A stretch of DNA of 64,000 nt from Phoronis australis. Taxonomy: Eukaryota; Phoronida; Phoronidae. Position 1 is the stretch's first letter; each line of letters opens with the position of its first letter. The stretch spans positions 161,265 to 225,264 of the forward strand of contig NMRA01000027.1 in the NCBI GenBank assembly GCA_002633005.1, in the 5' to 3' direction. Under the pieces are notes generated by a model. It saw only the letters and a list, made by a program, of their open reading frames with translations. It did not search any database and had not been told where the DNA came from. Made by a program: the position numbers and the translations under genes. Shown here piece by piece: positions 22,967 through 36,400 of the stretch.

Positions 22967-24295
22967 GTAGTAATCTCGTAAATAACTACATCTACATATA
23001 CATATACATACACAGCCAGGCCTATTTTAAAATGGTCATTCGATACTGCAGTGAATTAATGCTATTAGGTAATTGCTCAATATACCCAAGCAAAAAATAT
23101 CAATTAAAAGTAGGACTCTTCACAGTCAGAAGGCGATTGTTCCAATTCGTTCTGCCACCTGTATACCGGTTTTAGTACTTAAAACTTTTTGAGGACCGTC
23201 CTCAATAATTTAGAATATTTGTTTGTTGTGAAACATAACTTAGGTCACTGAGCCACAGATGTCACATTGGTGTAGCAATGAGAGTGATGGAGACTGGAGT
23301 GACTCTGAAATGTCCTTGGTTCAAACTCTGCTGTCTGCCAAGAAAAGTATAATCCAGGAACCCACCATGAGTGTACAGGATACCAATGCTCATTCTTCTA
23401 AGAACACTGTAATACCTGACAATACCATAAATGGAGAAATGATCGACCAAAACACCGTGTCAACGTAAATATGTTAAAGATTGGTATAAACATATTTTAG
23501 ACGGTACATGTACATCAATATCTCAGTGGTTTTAGGATGTCATACCCGTGTATTGTATCACATGGCGGTGGTGTTGTGCTAGAAAGGCCTATCTAAATTG
23601 CTTGCCAAGGGGCAATCATCTATTGTCCAAATAATTTGGATGATGCTAGACTCTGATTGAGGGGACACTGGTCCTATTTTTGGCTGAACCAAGAAGTATC
23701 TGAAGAATAACTTATGATTAATCTGTCTCACGGCATTTACTAGTACCGATTTATTTTCCATTTGGATACATGTGACTCACCATTCCTAATTCTTCCCACC
23801 TATTCTGCCTTTTGGTTGAGCATCCTTTCTGTAATGAATCAACCTGTTGGACAATTTGATTGCATTGGGTTGAAGTAATCATCAAGCTTTTTACCTGCTA
23901 TTCCATTGAGACAATGGAACTGTATCATCTCTATGCAAGACCTTGATGAATGTGGCTACCATGGTTCTGTTAAGTACGTCCTTGAAGTTGGTACAGTAAA
24001 CTATGAATAATTTGTTGTTTTTACCTGAGTCCTGAAAGTGAGGGATTGTCCGAGGTTTACTGTCACAGCATTAGAAAACAATCATCCCTCAGAAAGAGAA
24101 TTCCACTGCCATTCACTGCACTCAGAGCAAGCAATGCAGATAAAGTGATGTCATTTGAATTTGCACTCTTACCACAAGGCACTCATTAATGGCTATATCC
24201 TCTGCGATTGGCTGCTATCAGACTTTATTTGCAAAGCGAATGGCTCCAGAGGAGTGAATGTCTGCATATTGTATAATCATTTTTTTATCTTCCAG
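22967..24295. other. Spacer upstream of RSPH14, no firm gene
   Basis: It contains one 69-codon plus-strand frame (23259-23468). No promoter element was identified with confidence. An untranslated first exon of RSPH14 must lie here or further left, because the start codon follows a splice acceptor. Confidence 0.5.
23259..23468 (+). CDS. Possible small ORF or exon, unrecognised
   Basis: A 69-codon frame preceded by a CACAG acceptor-like sequence and ending at an ACGTAAAT that could equally be a donor. The composition is Ser/Asp/Glu/Asn-rich (NESDGDWSDSEMS near the start). It matches no family I recognise and could be a chance frame, a terminal exon of an upstream gene, or an upstream exon of RSPH14. 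Confidence 0.2.
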   Translation: MSHWCSNESDGDWSDSEMSLVQTLLSAKKSIIQEPTMSVQDTNAHSSKNTVIPDNTINGEMIDQNTVST

Positions 24296-24314
24296 GCTAT
24301 AAAGCATTTTCAAA

Positions 24315-24407
24315 ATGGCTTCAGCAAGGATATCAGCCAAGTATCCACCACAGATTGATCCAACAAGGACCCCGCTAGCTTATGGGGACAGAGCGCTTCC
24401 TCGCTTG
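24315..24407 (+). CDS. RSPH14: RSPH14 coding exon 1
   Basis: Residues 1-31, ending ...YGDRALPRL before the donor GTATGA. The exon itself probably begins at 24296 after TTATCTTCCAG, giving 19 untranslated bases before the ATG. The IDPT and AYG-RAL words are conserved in the family. Confidence 0.9.
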
Positions 24408-27400
24408 GTATGAAACATTAAAGCTGTAGTCACCTGTAAACCTACCATTGAGTTATATGTGTTCAACTGTTGTCCGACGTTGACTTGAGTCGTGTCCACA
24501 CACAGATTTACCCTGGAACAACTTGCACCAATACAACTTGCACCACTTTAACTGAAGCATCCACACACACTTATCTGATAACTAGTGCAAAGTGGAAGTT
24601 GTCACTCTGTGCATGGCAATGAACAGTTGATGTGAATATAGCGCACAAAAGAAGGTCGGTATGTATGTAACAGCAGTTGATAATTACTTCCGCCTTTCCC
24701 CATCAGGTTCATTGCGGTCACACAGCAATTAGAAGCGGCGCAAGTTACCCTTAAAATAATTTACCCTACCTCGATAAAGTGGAGTAAGTTGTCACAAGTG
24801 TGGCAAGTTGCGCTAGTTTAAATAGCATCCATTTAGCACTCAAACCTGGCGACAACTTGTTCCAGGAGTAACTTGTTCTAGGGTAAGTCTGTGGACGTCA
24901 CTTAAGAGCTTCTTCATGTAGGCAGATTCATCACTCTATCTTGAACAATTACAAATTCAGACATTTGCCATTTTCTTCTCTCTTTGTATTGATCTTTAGG
25001 GTAAAATTTCACAAAATTAGGACACAATTTGGTGGACAAAATATTTTTTCCGTTTTTTTGTAACAGAATAGTAGCACAAAATGAATGATTTCTAACTGTT
25101 TTGTGTTCAATCTGTGCCGTATCTGTCCTCAGGCTGTTTTGTGTTCAATCTGTGCCGTGTCTGTCCTCAGGTTGTTTTGTGTTCAATTCATGTCCATATC
25201 TGTCCCCAGGCTGTTTTGTGTGTTCAATCTGTGCCATATCTGTCCTCAGGCTGTTTTGTGTTCAATCCATGCCATATCTGTCCTCAGGCTGTTTTGTGTT
25301 CAATCTGTCCTCAGGCTGTTTTGTGTTCAATCTGTACCATATCTGTCCTCAGGCTGTTTTGTGTTCAATCTGTGCCATATCTGTCCTCAGGCTGTTTTGT
25401 GTTCAATCTGTGCCATATCTGTCCTCAGGCTGTTTTGTGTTCAATCTGTGCCATATCTGTCCTCAGGCTGTTTTGTGTTCAATCTGTGCCATATCTGTCC
25501 TCAGGCTGTTTTGTGTTCAATCTGTGCCATATCTGTCCTCAGGCTGTTTTGTGTTCAATCTGTGCCATATCTGTCCTCAGGCTGTTTTGTGTTCAATCTG
25601 TGCCATATCTGTCCTCAGGCTGTTTTGTGTTCAATCTGTGCCATATCTGTCCTCAGGCTGTTTTGTGTTCAATCTGTGCCATATCTGTCCTCAGGCTGTT
25701 TTGTGTTCAATCTGTGCCATATCTGTCCTCAGGCTGTTTTGTGTTCAATCTGTGCCATATCTGTCCTCAGGCTGTTTTGTGTTCAATCTGTGCCATATCT
25801 GTCCTCAGGCTGTTTTGTGTTCAATCTGTGCCATATCTGTCCTCAGGCTGTTTTGTGTTCAATCTGTGCCATATCTGTCCCCAGGCTGTTTTGTGTTCAA
25901 TCTGTACCATATCTGTCCTAAGACTATTTTGTGTTCAATGAGTGCCGTATCTGTCCTCAGGCTGTTTTGTGTTCAATCTGTGCCATATCTGTCCTCAGGC
26001 TGTTTTGTGTTCAATCTATGCCATATCTGTCCTCAGGCTGTTTTGTGTTCAATCTGTACCATATCTGTCCTCAGGCTGTTTTGTGCACATTCACAAGCAT
26101 GCTAGATGCTATGATTGAAAAACAAAAAAATTTGTTATTGTCCGAAATTGGTGGGAGTTCAACATATCTTCATTGGGAGTGTAGGTCAAAGTTTAACCCG
26201 GCAATAACATCTAATTTATTCATTGGCAGTTAGACTATAACCAAAAATTAAAACACAACTCTTTAGTTTTTTATTTTCTTAGCTGGATCAGTTTGACTGT
26301 ATCAGTCTTTATTTGAAGTAACATTAGCTGTTCATCCTAGTCATTCAGTTTGTCAGAAGAAACACTAGTGAGTTGGCTTAATTTTGTTTCCAGAACATAG
26401 AACTAAATGACAGTACACTAGTGACACGCCAGAGGGCAGTGAAGGCTCTGTGCAATCATTTACATGATTGTGAAAATATTGCGGAGGCTCTCAGAGTTGG
26501 TAAGTTTCGTGGTGCTTTATTTTTAAGCTTTTCTTACTACATTACTGCCAGAGTTCATGTTCTGAAAATTTTGCACCTCATCCTTATAAATATAAAAGTG
26601 GTAAATGATGTGGCCAATAGATGGCATGCTGAGCAGAGTTAAAAATGTTTGCCACCTCATGCTTATTGTTCAGTACAAAATAGTTTCTTGTTCTAGGTAC
26701 ACAACCATGTCTTGTGGGGAAGAAACATGTTTTTAATGTGGACATACAGAGGAATTGGAATGATGTCAATTGTTTTAACAATAATTATACTGTTTTCTAG
26801 GCTGAATAATTTTTTTGATGAATTAAAACTGTAGAATATAGATGATGGTGTTGAATGAAAAAATCTGTATTGGTCTTTGTATTTTAATGGGATTTTTGTT
26901 TCGTTTACAAGGTATTGCAGAGAGTTTGAAGACCTTATTGAGTGACCCAGATATCACTGTGAGGCAAAAGGCAACAGAAAGCTTGTATGTAATTGGCCGT
27001 GAGTAGTTACGTCTTGGCATTTTGATAATAAATAATCACGAAATTGTAATTTGTAATATTCAGTTACATAAATCCTTTGTTAGGATGTAACATTTTTGCA
27101 TTTTTGCTTTCCATTAAAATTGTTTATTACTGGGTCTCGTGTCTTGGATTTAATCTCAGATTATGAAAAGAATTCAGGTAAGCACCGACAATGATTCTTT
27201 CCTCTCAGTTGTTAAGCACACGTTTGGAAACTAGCTGCATATTTAAGGTAGTTATCAAACTTCATGGATTTTTTTCAAAAATGCAACATTCACATGTTGA
27301 ATGAAATGGTAAATTCTTTGTTTTCCATTGCTTTATGTGATATATCTTTAAACACATCATTTGTACGCCAAATATGAGAGTTGCTTGAGGCGGGTTATCA

Positions 27401-30400
27401 TTTAATTTTAAATAGGTGGCAAATCTTTATCAGCCATTTTAAAACACTTCAATTTTTCAATCTGCTTTTAAAATTTGAATATTAATTTCTATTTAGTGTG
27501 GGATCTGATTCGCAGGAAAGTTTAAACTCTTACATTATAGTTTATGGTTGAGAGAACTGTTTCTATGCAAAATGGTAATACCAGCTTCGAAAAACGAAGG
27601 CTTGGGACTTGGATAGCTAATATCTCTGTTGTTTGATGCTAAGTAAATAGTGTGTGACATGGTTGCCTGCATATTCACTGTAAGAATTATATTGTTCAAA
27701 GTTTCCTGCAGGTAAAAGTTACTTAGAAAGTCGTAATTAAAGCAAAGCTGAAAATTTTCACAAAAAATTTTGGTCATATGGTTGTGAATGATTTTGTGAC
27801 CTTTTAAGGTAGGCCTGTGTTTTCGTTCATGGAAGATTCAGAAAATAATTGTTTTTAGAGTTGAAAATGGAAGTTATAAATTACTGTATTCGCCCTAATA
27901 ACCGCCCATGCTCCTATAAGCGCCCCCATGTGTTTTCAGACTTTGCTAAAATAAGCGCCCAGCCCGTGCGAAAAATGCCTACCTACAGTCCTAAAATTCT
28001 ACAATAACGTCTTCAATTTATCAATAATATCCGACAATCCTGAAAAAAATCATTTTGTGCAGAATTTGTAAACCACAAGCCTCGCCGCTATGTTGGTATT
28101 TAGCCGCCGTGACTATACACTTCAAACTCTCGCCGTGCCTCAAAACGAACCATAAAATTTTGCCGATCTTGCGAGGAATGTGTCCCACTATGGTTTGGCC
28201 CTTCAAAACAGGCGTATTGTACTTGTCAACGTGATTTTGTATTGGAGATGTTTCCCGCCCTCAGCAGGAATCCAAACTTCTTTGTACACATGAAAACCGC
28301 GAATCAAACACAAAAAAACTTGGCCAGTGTTAAAAGCACGGCCAGGAAGTGTGCGCTACAAACATAAACCTGTCATCAAAGGCATTAGTCGTGAATTATC
28401 CATTCATGAAACCGGTAGCATAGCATCGGCAAGAAATGAATATTGGTATTAATTTCCGACAGTTTCTAATACTATAAAAATGTTTGCGTTATTTTTAAGA
28501 GGGATTGTTTGATTAATCATAATTGGTGTTTTTAAACCAAATATCCAATAAAATTACCACTGACAGTGAATGCTTACACACCCTCACACCAAAAAATAAC
28601 TGTCAGATAGTCACGTATGCATCCAGCAACATGGCAACTATGTATGGGTCTTATCGAGAGAAATGTCGAATGTTTTTAGTGCATGAGACCAGCAAGTGCT
28701 GAATGAAACACGTTCTGCTTTAAGCCTACTGCTTGTGCTAATTTCTTTAATTAGATACAATGCAGATCTAGCTCGTTAGATTGCATTTACTCTGGCAAAT
28801 GAACTCTGGTGACATGCACACGCTCGCTTACTCACACACGCAGACGAACTTCAAAACAAACGTCACGTGACAACAACATGTGTGTTCGTCCAGAGATTTT
28901 TCTTGTGTTGCTGATCATAGATGGCATGATGTTGCACAGATTTGTATTTAATCTGCCGTTAATTCCGACTCCACAGGAACTTAAAAATCTCAAGGACGCT
29001 TAGAAAACTTAAAAAGGATTTCAGGTAATTTGCTTCTTGAGTCAAAACTGCATTTTTATTCAATCATTCAATCATTCAAGTCACCTTAATGGTTGGGAAG
29101 CAGTCAGTCGGAGAGTTGTCCCTCCTGGGATTTCAGCACAATTTTCTGTAAAATTATTTTAACAGGAAAATTTGATAGCAATGTACCACAATTTTGTAGA
29201 AAGTCTGTCATACCAGTAGGTTACAGATACGATATGGTGAATCTTAACTTCATATTTCACCCGTTTCGGAGACCGGATTTCAACCGCCTTGGGTTACAAT
29301 AAGCGCCCCCTGAAATGAAATTTTCTAAGCGCCCTGGGCGGTTATTAGTGCGAATACAGAATGTTATTTGGTGAAACATGAAGGAACTTTACGAAGGTTA
29401 ACAATTACCTTAAAGGAGAATGCCACCCAAAAAACAACCTATTTTGTATCAATTTAGATCGAGTAGTTCTACTCAATAACGGCAGGTTCGGTTGCATTAC
29501 CTGACACCTGACAGCAGACGGAGATGTTGAAATTATCCAATGACGTAATTGGTTTCACAAAGTCTGTTCAACAGTTCACAATACGGCTTAGTGGTGTCAG
29601 CTTATTGCTTGAATTCATTGTTTAACACCAATAAATCATCAAACTTCGGTGTAAAACCCTTAAAAATACACCGAATTTTTATAAAAACGTGTTGTTTTAT
29701 TTCGCTGTTACGGATTTACTGGTATTTGGACACACCGTAGCCTAGCTGCTACAAAGTTCGGTAGGCCAATTTACCAAGGTCTGTAGCGGGAGTTTGGGGT
29801 CTGTTTGGAGATAAATTCGAAGTAGTCTTCCATGAAATACAGACAGGAGAACATAGATCTGTGTTGTTTATACTTGTGATTGTTTGAGTTCTAAACACAC
29901 AAAACGCTTGTTATCCCAGCCAGTGACTCGGAACTTGATCAGGCCCGTCGCGGCCGCCGGGACTGGCACGAACATAAACGACCAGCTTGAGTTGGAAACT
30001 AAACCTCCAGTCACAAAAAGACTATAATAGTGAGCAAAAGAAATAATGTGCACGTAATTATTTATATGAATTAGCCACGAAACTGAAAATCTACTTACTT
30101 GTCAGGGGCCGCGAAGTCGGGTCACCTTCACAGACCGTCAGGACAAAGGTTGTACACTGAGTAACAAATTTTGTATTTCTAAATAAAGATTCCCCTAACA
30201 TGTGATCATAGCTTATAAAATGGAGTAATTGTTTCACAACAGCTTTCTGTCAGCAAACACTGAATTAGCATGCTCTCACACAGCCTCTGTGCCTGGTCAG
30301 TTACTTTTGTTGCCGGCATCAAAAGCCGGTAACGCAGTGGTTCATTCATTGCTGGCTTCTCAAAACATTTGCACTCACGAGCACTCCAAGGCATTACAAA

Positions 30401-33400
30401 TTTTATCTAATGAGACAGTTTTATATAAGTATTGGTTAGGATCAGAATAATTCATTGTGAAACAGAATGCGGAATAATAAACGTCTACATGGCATCTCGC
30501 CCGGCGCCAATCCCGACTTAGTTAAGAGCTCATCCAACAAAGACTTCATGGGTCGGATCGTTAGGTTTCACAAGCTATCAGTTCGAACCGGAATACACTG
30601 ATCAAGAAATACTAGAGAGGCGCCGTGAACATGCACAGGCAACGGAACTTATGGATATAGTTCTCTGGTAAGCCGGAATTCGTCAGAGAAATCACTGTCG
30701 ACGAGATGTTTCACGGCCTCATACCTGCTATTAACAGCATACCTTTCATTCTTCACTACCGCGAGCCACATTCCAAGCATTTCGGGCTCTCGAGGTAGTC
30801 GAAAAAACGATATACCCACTTTCTTTGCAGCTTCATAGTTCGGACAAGCGGAAACGATGCACCGCAATATAGCAGCATTCACTCTCCAGACTAACCACTG
30901 ACGTCGCTGCGTCATTTCTCTCCTTACAGGTTAACACAACACTTCTCGGCAATGTGGTTACAGACCAATTAAGATGGTAAAAAAGACTAATTAATTTGGG
31001 TGGCATTCTCCTTTAAGCTTCTAAGTATATTATGAAAATAAAAGCATGCACCAACTCTTAGAGGAAATATTGGCTCATGGTAAGCATCACGTTTTAGGAA
31101 ATATTATTCCTTAGAATTTTTTAAATTAATTGAAGAATTTGCATCAGTTTTTGTTTTGTGAATTCCTATTAGCCAGTGTTTTACATCCCGTGTTTTTCTT
31201 ATACAGAGCACGCGGTAGGCAGGGATGCCTTTCTCGATTTTGACATAATAGAACCTCTGTCTTTGCTGTTTGATGACCCAGAGGACATAGCGAGGCTGAA
31301 CGCTCACAAAGCCATTGAGATTGTATCAGAAACACCACCTGGTGAGTAGGCAGGTTGTCTCTGGAGCATCATAACATTATGACTAATTTTGGAAACATTC
31401 ATTTGACTTCATGAAAGCTGTGACGAAAATCAAGATGAGAACTAAAATCAAAATATAACTAATTAAATCAGCTGAAAGTTTTTGCTCCAGAACATCATTG
31501 TGCTTGGACATCAAGTAATTTCATCAGCTATTTTTGAAAACTAACTCCACTTTAAATGCAGTTGGTTTAATAAGTCGGCACCAAATAGTAATCTCACTGT
31601 TGTAAATAGTATAAGGTAACAGCTATTATCAATGAACGAACAGTATTCCCTCACAACTATGTCATTCTGTTTGTGTATAAAATGTAATTTTCAGTTTAGG
31701 TATGACATTATGTTTGTATTAAACAGAACCCTCGGAGGGAGTGAGTAATTGCATTGGAAGAGCTGAGTTAACTGTACCAATGCACAAGTGCCGTAGCTCT
31801 TCCAGTGATTTATTGAGTATCATCTTTCAACAGGTGACAAGTGCTTTCACTTTTTCATGTGTTTCCTTTGTCCATTTTAGGTGCTGAAGGCATTGTTGAA
31901 GCTGGCCTGGTCCCTAAACTTGTGCTAAAACTGAAAGATGAGCATGATGAAATAAAAGTAAGTTTTTGACATTTCGTACACGTTGGTGCACTATTCAGCT
32001 GCCCTCGTAGGCAGAGGGGACAACATGCACTGCTGCAGTTAAGTTCAGTTTACATCTTTAGAATCATAACTAACTAGTGAAATTGGTGTGTAGAATAAGT
32101 TTTCCAAAATGTATTGGACAAGTTTCGTCCTAAAGCACGTATGTTGATTACTCGCCCTTTCAATTGTCAAAAATTTAATTTCCAAAGTTCATCATTGTCT
32201 AGTTTATCATGCAAACTATTACATTGTAGTTATCTCCCTTGATAAGTGTCGGTATCCCTACAAGTGTCAATCTTGGACTTTTTGGTGTGAAAAAGCCACT
32301 CTAAGTCAATACCAAAAATAATTTTGAAATATACACCCTTCAATAAATGTCCATTTTTATCTTGGAAACTGCGGGAGAGAGAATCCGATCGACATATTAA
32401 AAGGCCAAATCAAAGCCGGTCTTGTATTTTCTCTTTGGTGTATGGAGGAGAAAAACGGATCATGCTTTTCTTATTTTCAGGAATTCATTCTTGACACATT
32501 ACACTTCTGCATGCGCGTGGACACGACCGATGCCCTGGCCTCGGAAGGCATGGAAATGTTCACCTCACTCCTGGCTCACGAGTCCCACACAATAAGAGCT
32601 AAGGCTGCCAGAGACATCATGGACCTCAGGTATTAATCATTGTCAGTGAAATATGTGTGTAAACAATCTCTACCAGAGATTACGTGGGAGGTCCTTATGT
32701 ATGAGGTGGTGTGTCCAGGATGTACTGTTTTGAAAGATTGATTTTTCACAGTGTAAACTGATGCCCTTATTGGATTGACTCCTAAAGGGAAACTCTTCCT
32801 GTTCTAGTTATGCAAAATGTTGAGTTGCCTTGCTGAAATTGGTTGAGTTAGTTGACTGCATTGGGGTGCACTCATGGGCTTATTTAATGGCTCAACAATT
32901 CTGTGAACATGTTCAGCACAAGTACATTTCTGGGTGGTGGCATATTACGTCATTTTCAAAACTTTCTCCCTCCATCATGTGCGTAACTCGGAACTGCTGT
33001 TGTTTACACTGTCAGCTCATGTCTTGTTCTCTTCTAGTGTTCCATTGTCTGGTAAAAAGAAGGCCATGAAGTGTGACTCTTTTTCTCTTCCAGTGTTCCA
33101 TTGTCTGGTAAAAAGAAGGCCGTTAAGTGTGACTCAATTGCTCAGCTAGTTCCTCTTCTATTGGATCAGAAGACATCTGTGAAAGCGAATGCCGCAGGCG
33201 CAATTATGACGTACGTTTTACTCAGACACTGTAAATTAACATGCAGTGGTGGTCATCATCTCTTTAATTAAACCCAGTAAACAGAAAGGGACTAAGAATA
33301 GTGCAGGGGCTCTGATAAATGATGCATCTGATGTGCGCAAGCCGTTTAGCTGGGCCCATGGTACGAAACATCTGAAAATGTTTTCTCCTTTTATTAACAT

Positions 33401-36400
33401 ATACGTGAAACACGTATGCCTACTCAGAGGGTGATTGCAATGATGCTTAGTTTTACTGAGTGACTTTGAGTCATTGTTGCACCGAATGGTAAGTGCATTC
33501 TGATTAGCATACTCAGTTAAACACAATTGTAAGCCTGCATGTATTGACTAAAAATAAACTTAGTATTCCGTACATTGAAATGGGTATAGGGTAAGGTAAA
33601 GTGACAATCTGTATGCTTCAGTGGTATTTTGAATCAATAACTCGGTGAAGACCTTAATCATTGACGTTGATGACATGATGTGATGTCATCTTGAAGTTTT
33701 TAGAATGATTTTATTTGGACTTTCTTATTTTTTAATATTGTTCAATAATCTAAAATGTCTTAAGATGTAATTACTATTTTCTCATTATGCAATTCTTCCT
33801 GTCAATCATATTCCTTTAACTTGAAAGCTTCGTGCAATGCCATCTTTATTGGTTCGTCTTTTGGGTGGAACCCTTTGTTTTATTTTGTTTTTAATATGGC
33901 AAGCTAGCATAGCAATCCTAATTGTACTTGATAAAACCATGCACCAAGTAGTTTTATTGACTGCTGGAACTTGAACCAAGGAATGTACTACACTCCTTGC
34001 TTGAACGTTTGTCTTTGCACTCTTAATTTGTTTCAGTTTGACTTGACCTAATTAGCATTGCTTGGGCCTTTCATATTATATTCATCTTTTTTAGGATCAC
34101 CATTACAACAGAAGGAAAGTATAACGCTATTAAAAACGGCGCCATCGAGAATCTGGTGGAACTTGTGGAGGACTTCAATAGTGAAGTAAAGGTCAATTCT
34201 CTAAAGGCTCTTACTTGCCTATCTGAGGCTCCTGAGGGGAGGGCTGCGCTTCTTCCACATGTTGAGAAGGTTAGTGTCCATGTCACACATTCTAATATGT
34301 GTCATTCAATGCATTGATGAAATTTATGGTTTGTTTATAACAGTGTTCCTTTGATGTCATATTTTTCTTTGTATGGACCTACAGAGATATCTGTCATCCA
34401 AGTTCCTTTTTAAAACACTGTCACATTTCCTTATTTTGGGCAGTCAATAGTGCAGTTGTTCAAGGGGAAAAACATCAATTTTGATACACAATTGCCTCAG
34501 TCATAGGCCATCAAGTAAGCATTCAAACTTTCAACCCACGCACTGTTAAAAGAGAAATGAATGTTCAAAACTGCTGAAAGTGTCGAAAATCAAAATACCC
34601 GACAGTTGCTGATAAAAATTTGCCACATAATTGAAATTGTTAGAGGCCGTTCCTAACAACTCACAGATTTGGCATATAAACAGTTCACATAAAGATTTAT
34701 TTTGGATAGCAATGGAAAGGGTGGTATGATTTAAGGTGGAACTTTCACACTAATTCCTTTTCTGTCTGATTGTTTGGTCAAATTAGTTAGAAACACAACA
34801 TATAGCGATGATGTGAGTATGAAGTAGGCTGAAAGTTGCCAAATGTTAAGTGTCAAAAATGATCCGCCGTGAATCACTCAATTGTGTCCACTATGTATCA
34901 TGATGTGGTGTTGGGAATAACACTGCATGATGTGAGCCCCAAGGTACATGATTAGTACAAAGGTCAACTATTTGCAAGTTATCAGTGAATACAACAGTTA
35001 CTGCACTTTGTTTAGCATAGATGATGCTCAAATAGCATTGTTGTTTAGTTCCTGTTATACATCAGCATAATTAAGAGCTTGCAAACACATCTTTAAGGGT
35101 ATACAATTTCTGCATATTGCAGAGTTTACCTTAAAATTACGTTTCTTCTTTATTAAGCTGACACAAAAACAATGAATCAAGGCACATTAGCCCATAAAAT
35201 TGGTCTTCTACAGGGGCGGATCCAGGATTTTGAGTTACGGGGGAGGGCAAAGTAATAGCCAGGATTTTGCTTGTTAGACATTCACACCCCCAAACTGCGA
35301 AATGGAATCTGGAAAAATTTTACGGGGTGGGGCATGGTCCCCTTGCCCCCCCCCTTAAATTCACCACAGTCTTAGTATTCCTTACCATGATACTTAGTAC
35401 TCCTTACCATGATACTTAGTATTCCTTACCATGATACTTAGTACTCCTCACCATGGTACTTAGTATTCCTTACCATGATACTTAGTACTCCTTACCATGA
35501 TACTTAGTACTACTTACAATACTTAGTATTCCTTACCACGATACTTAGTATTCCTTACCATGGTACTTAGTATTCCTTACCATGATACTTAGTACTCCTT
35601 ACCATGATACTCAGTACTCCTTGCCATGATACTCAGTACTCCTTACCTTGATGCTCAGTATTCCTTACCATGATACTTAGTATTCCTTACCATGATACTT
35701 AGTATTCCTTACCATGATAATTAGTACTCCTTACAATGATATTTAGTTTTCCTTACCATGATACTTAGTACTACTTACCATGATACTTAGTACTCCTTAC
35801 CATAATACGTAGTACTCCTTACCATGATACTTAGTATTCCTTACCATGATACTTAGTACTCCTCACCATGATACTTAGTACTCCTTGCCATGATACTTAG
35901 TATTCATTACCATGATACTTAGTACTCCTTGCAATGATACTTAGTATTCGTTACCATGATATTTAGTACTCCTTACAATGATATTTTGTATTCCTTACCA
36001 TGATACTTAGTATTCCTTACAATGATACTTAGTATTCCTTAACTTAATTAGTACTCCTTAGCATGATACTTAGTAATCCATACCATGATTCTTAGTATTC
36101 GTTACCTTTATACCACTTGATTTTGGGTTAACATTAAGAACATCAAAACCATGAGTAACTCAAGAAAGTGCTTCAGATGTTTTGGGGTTGGACAACGCTT
36201 TATATTTATTCTCTCTAAACAGGCCTCTAGCCAGCATTATAATATTTAAGCATTCCAAGAACAAAGAGCCTGCGCAGTAGTTTATCAAATAAACTATCCA
36301 CGAAATGTATATCAGCTTGTTCACAATAATTTTCTGTGTTCACAATAAATTTGTCTGCATGTCTCAAAATTTTGATGCTTTTAGTCTACAGTAGCCTTTC

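Noticed and set aside
25085-26233. Overlapping 275-334-codon plus-strand frames rich in CPQAVLCS-type repeats
   Set aside because: A 38-bp unit without stops keeps all three frames open at once; it is a minisatellite inside an RSPH14 intron.
33038-33093. Upstream start of RSPH14 exon 7
   Set aside because: Using this acceptor adds 56 bases and leads to a stop; the downstream acceptor preserves the family-conserved frame.
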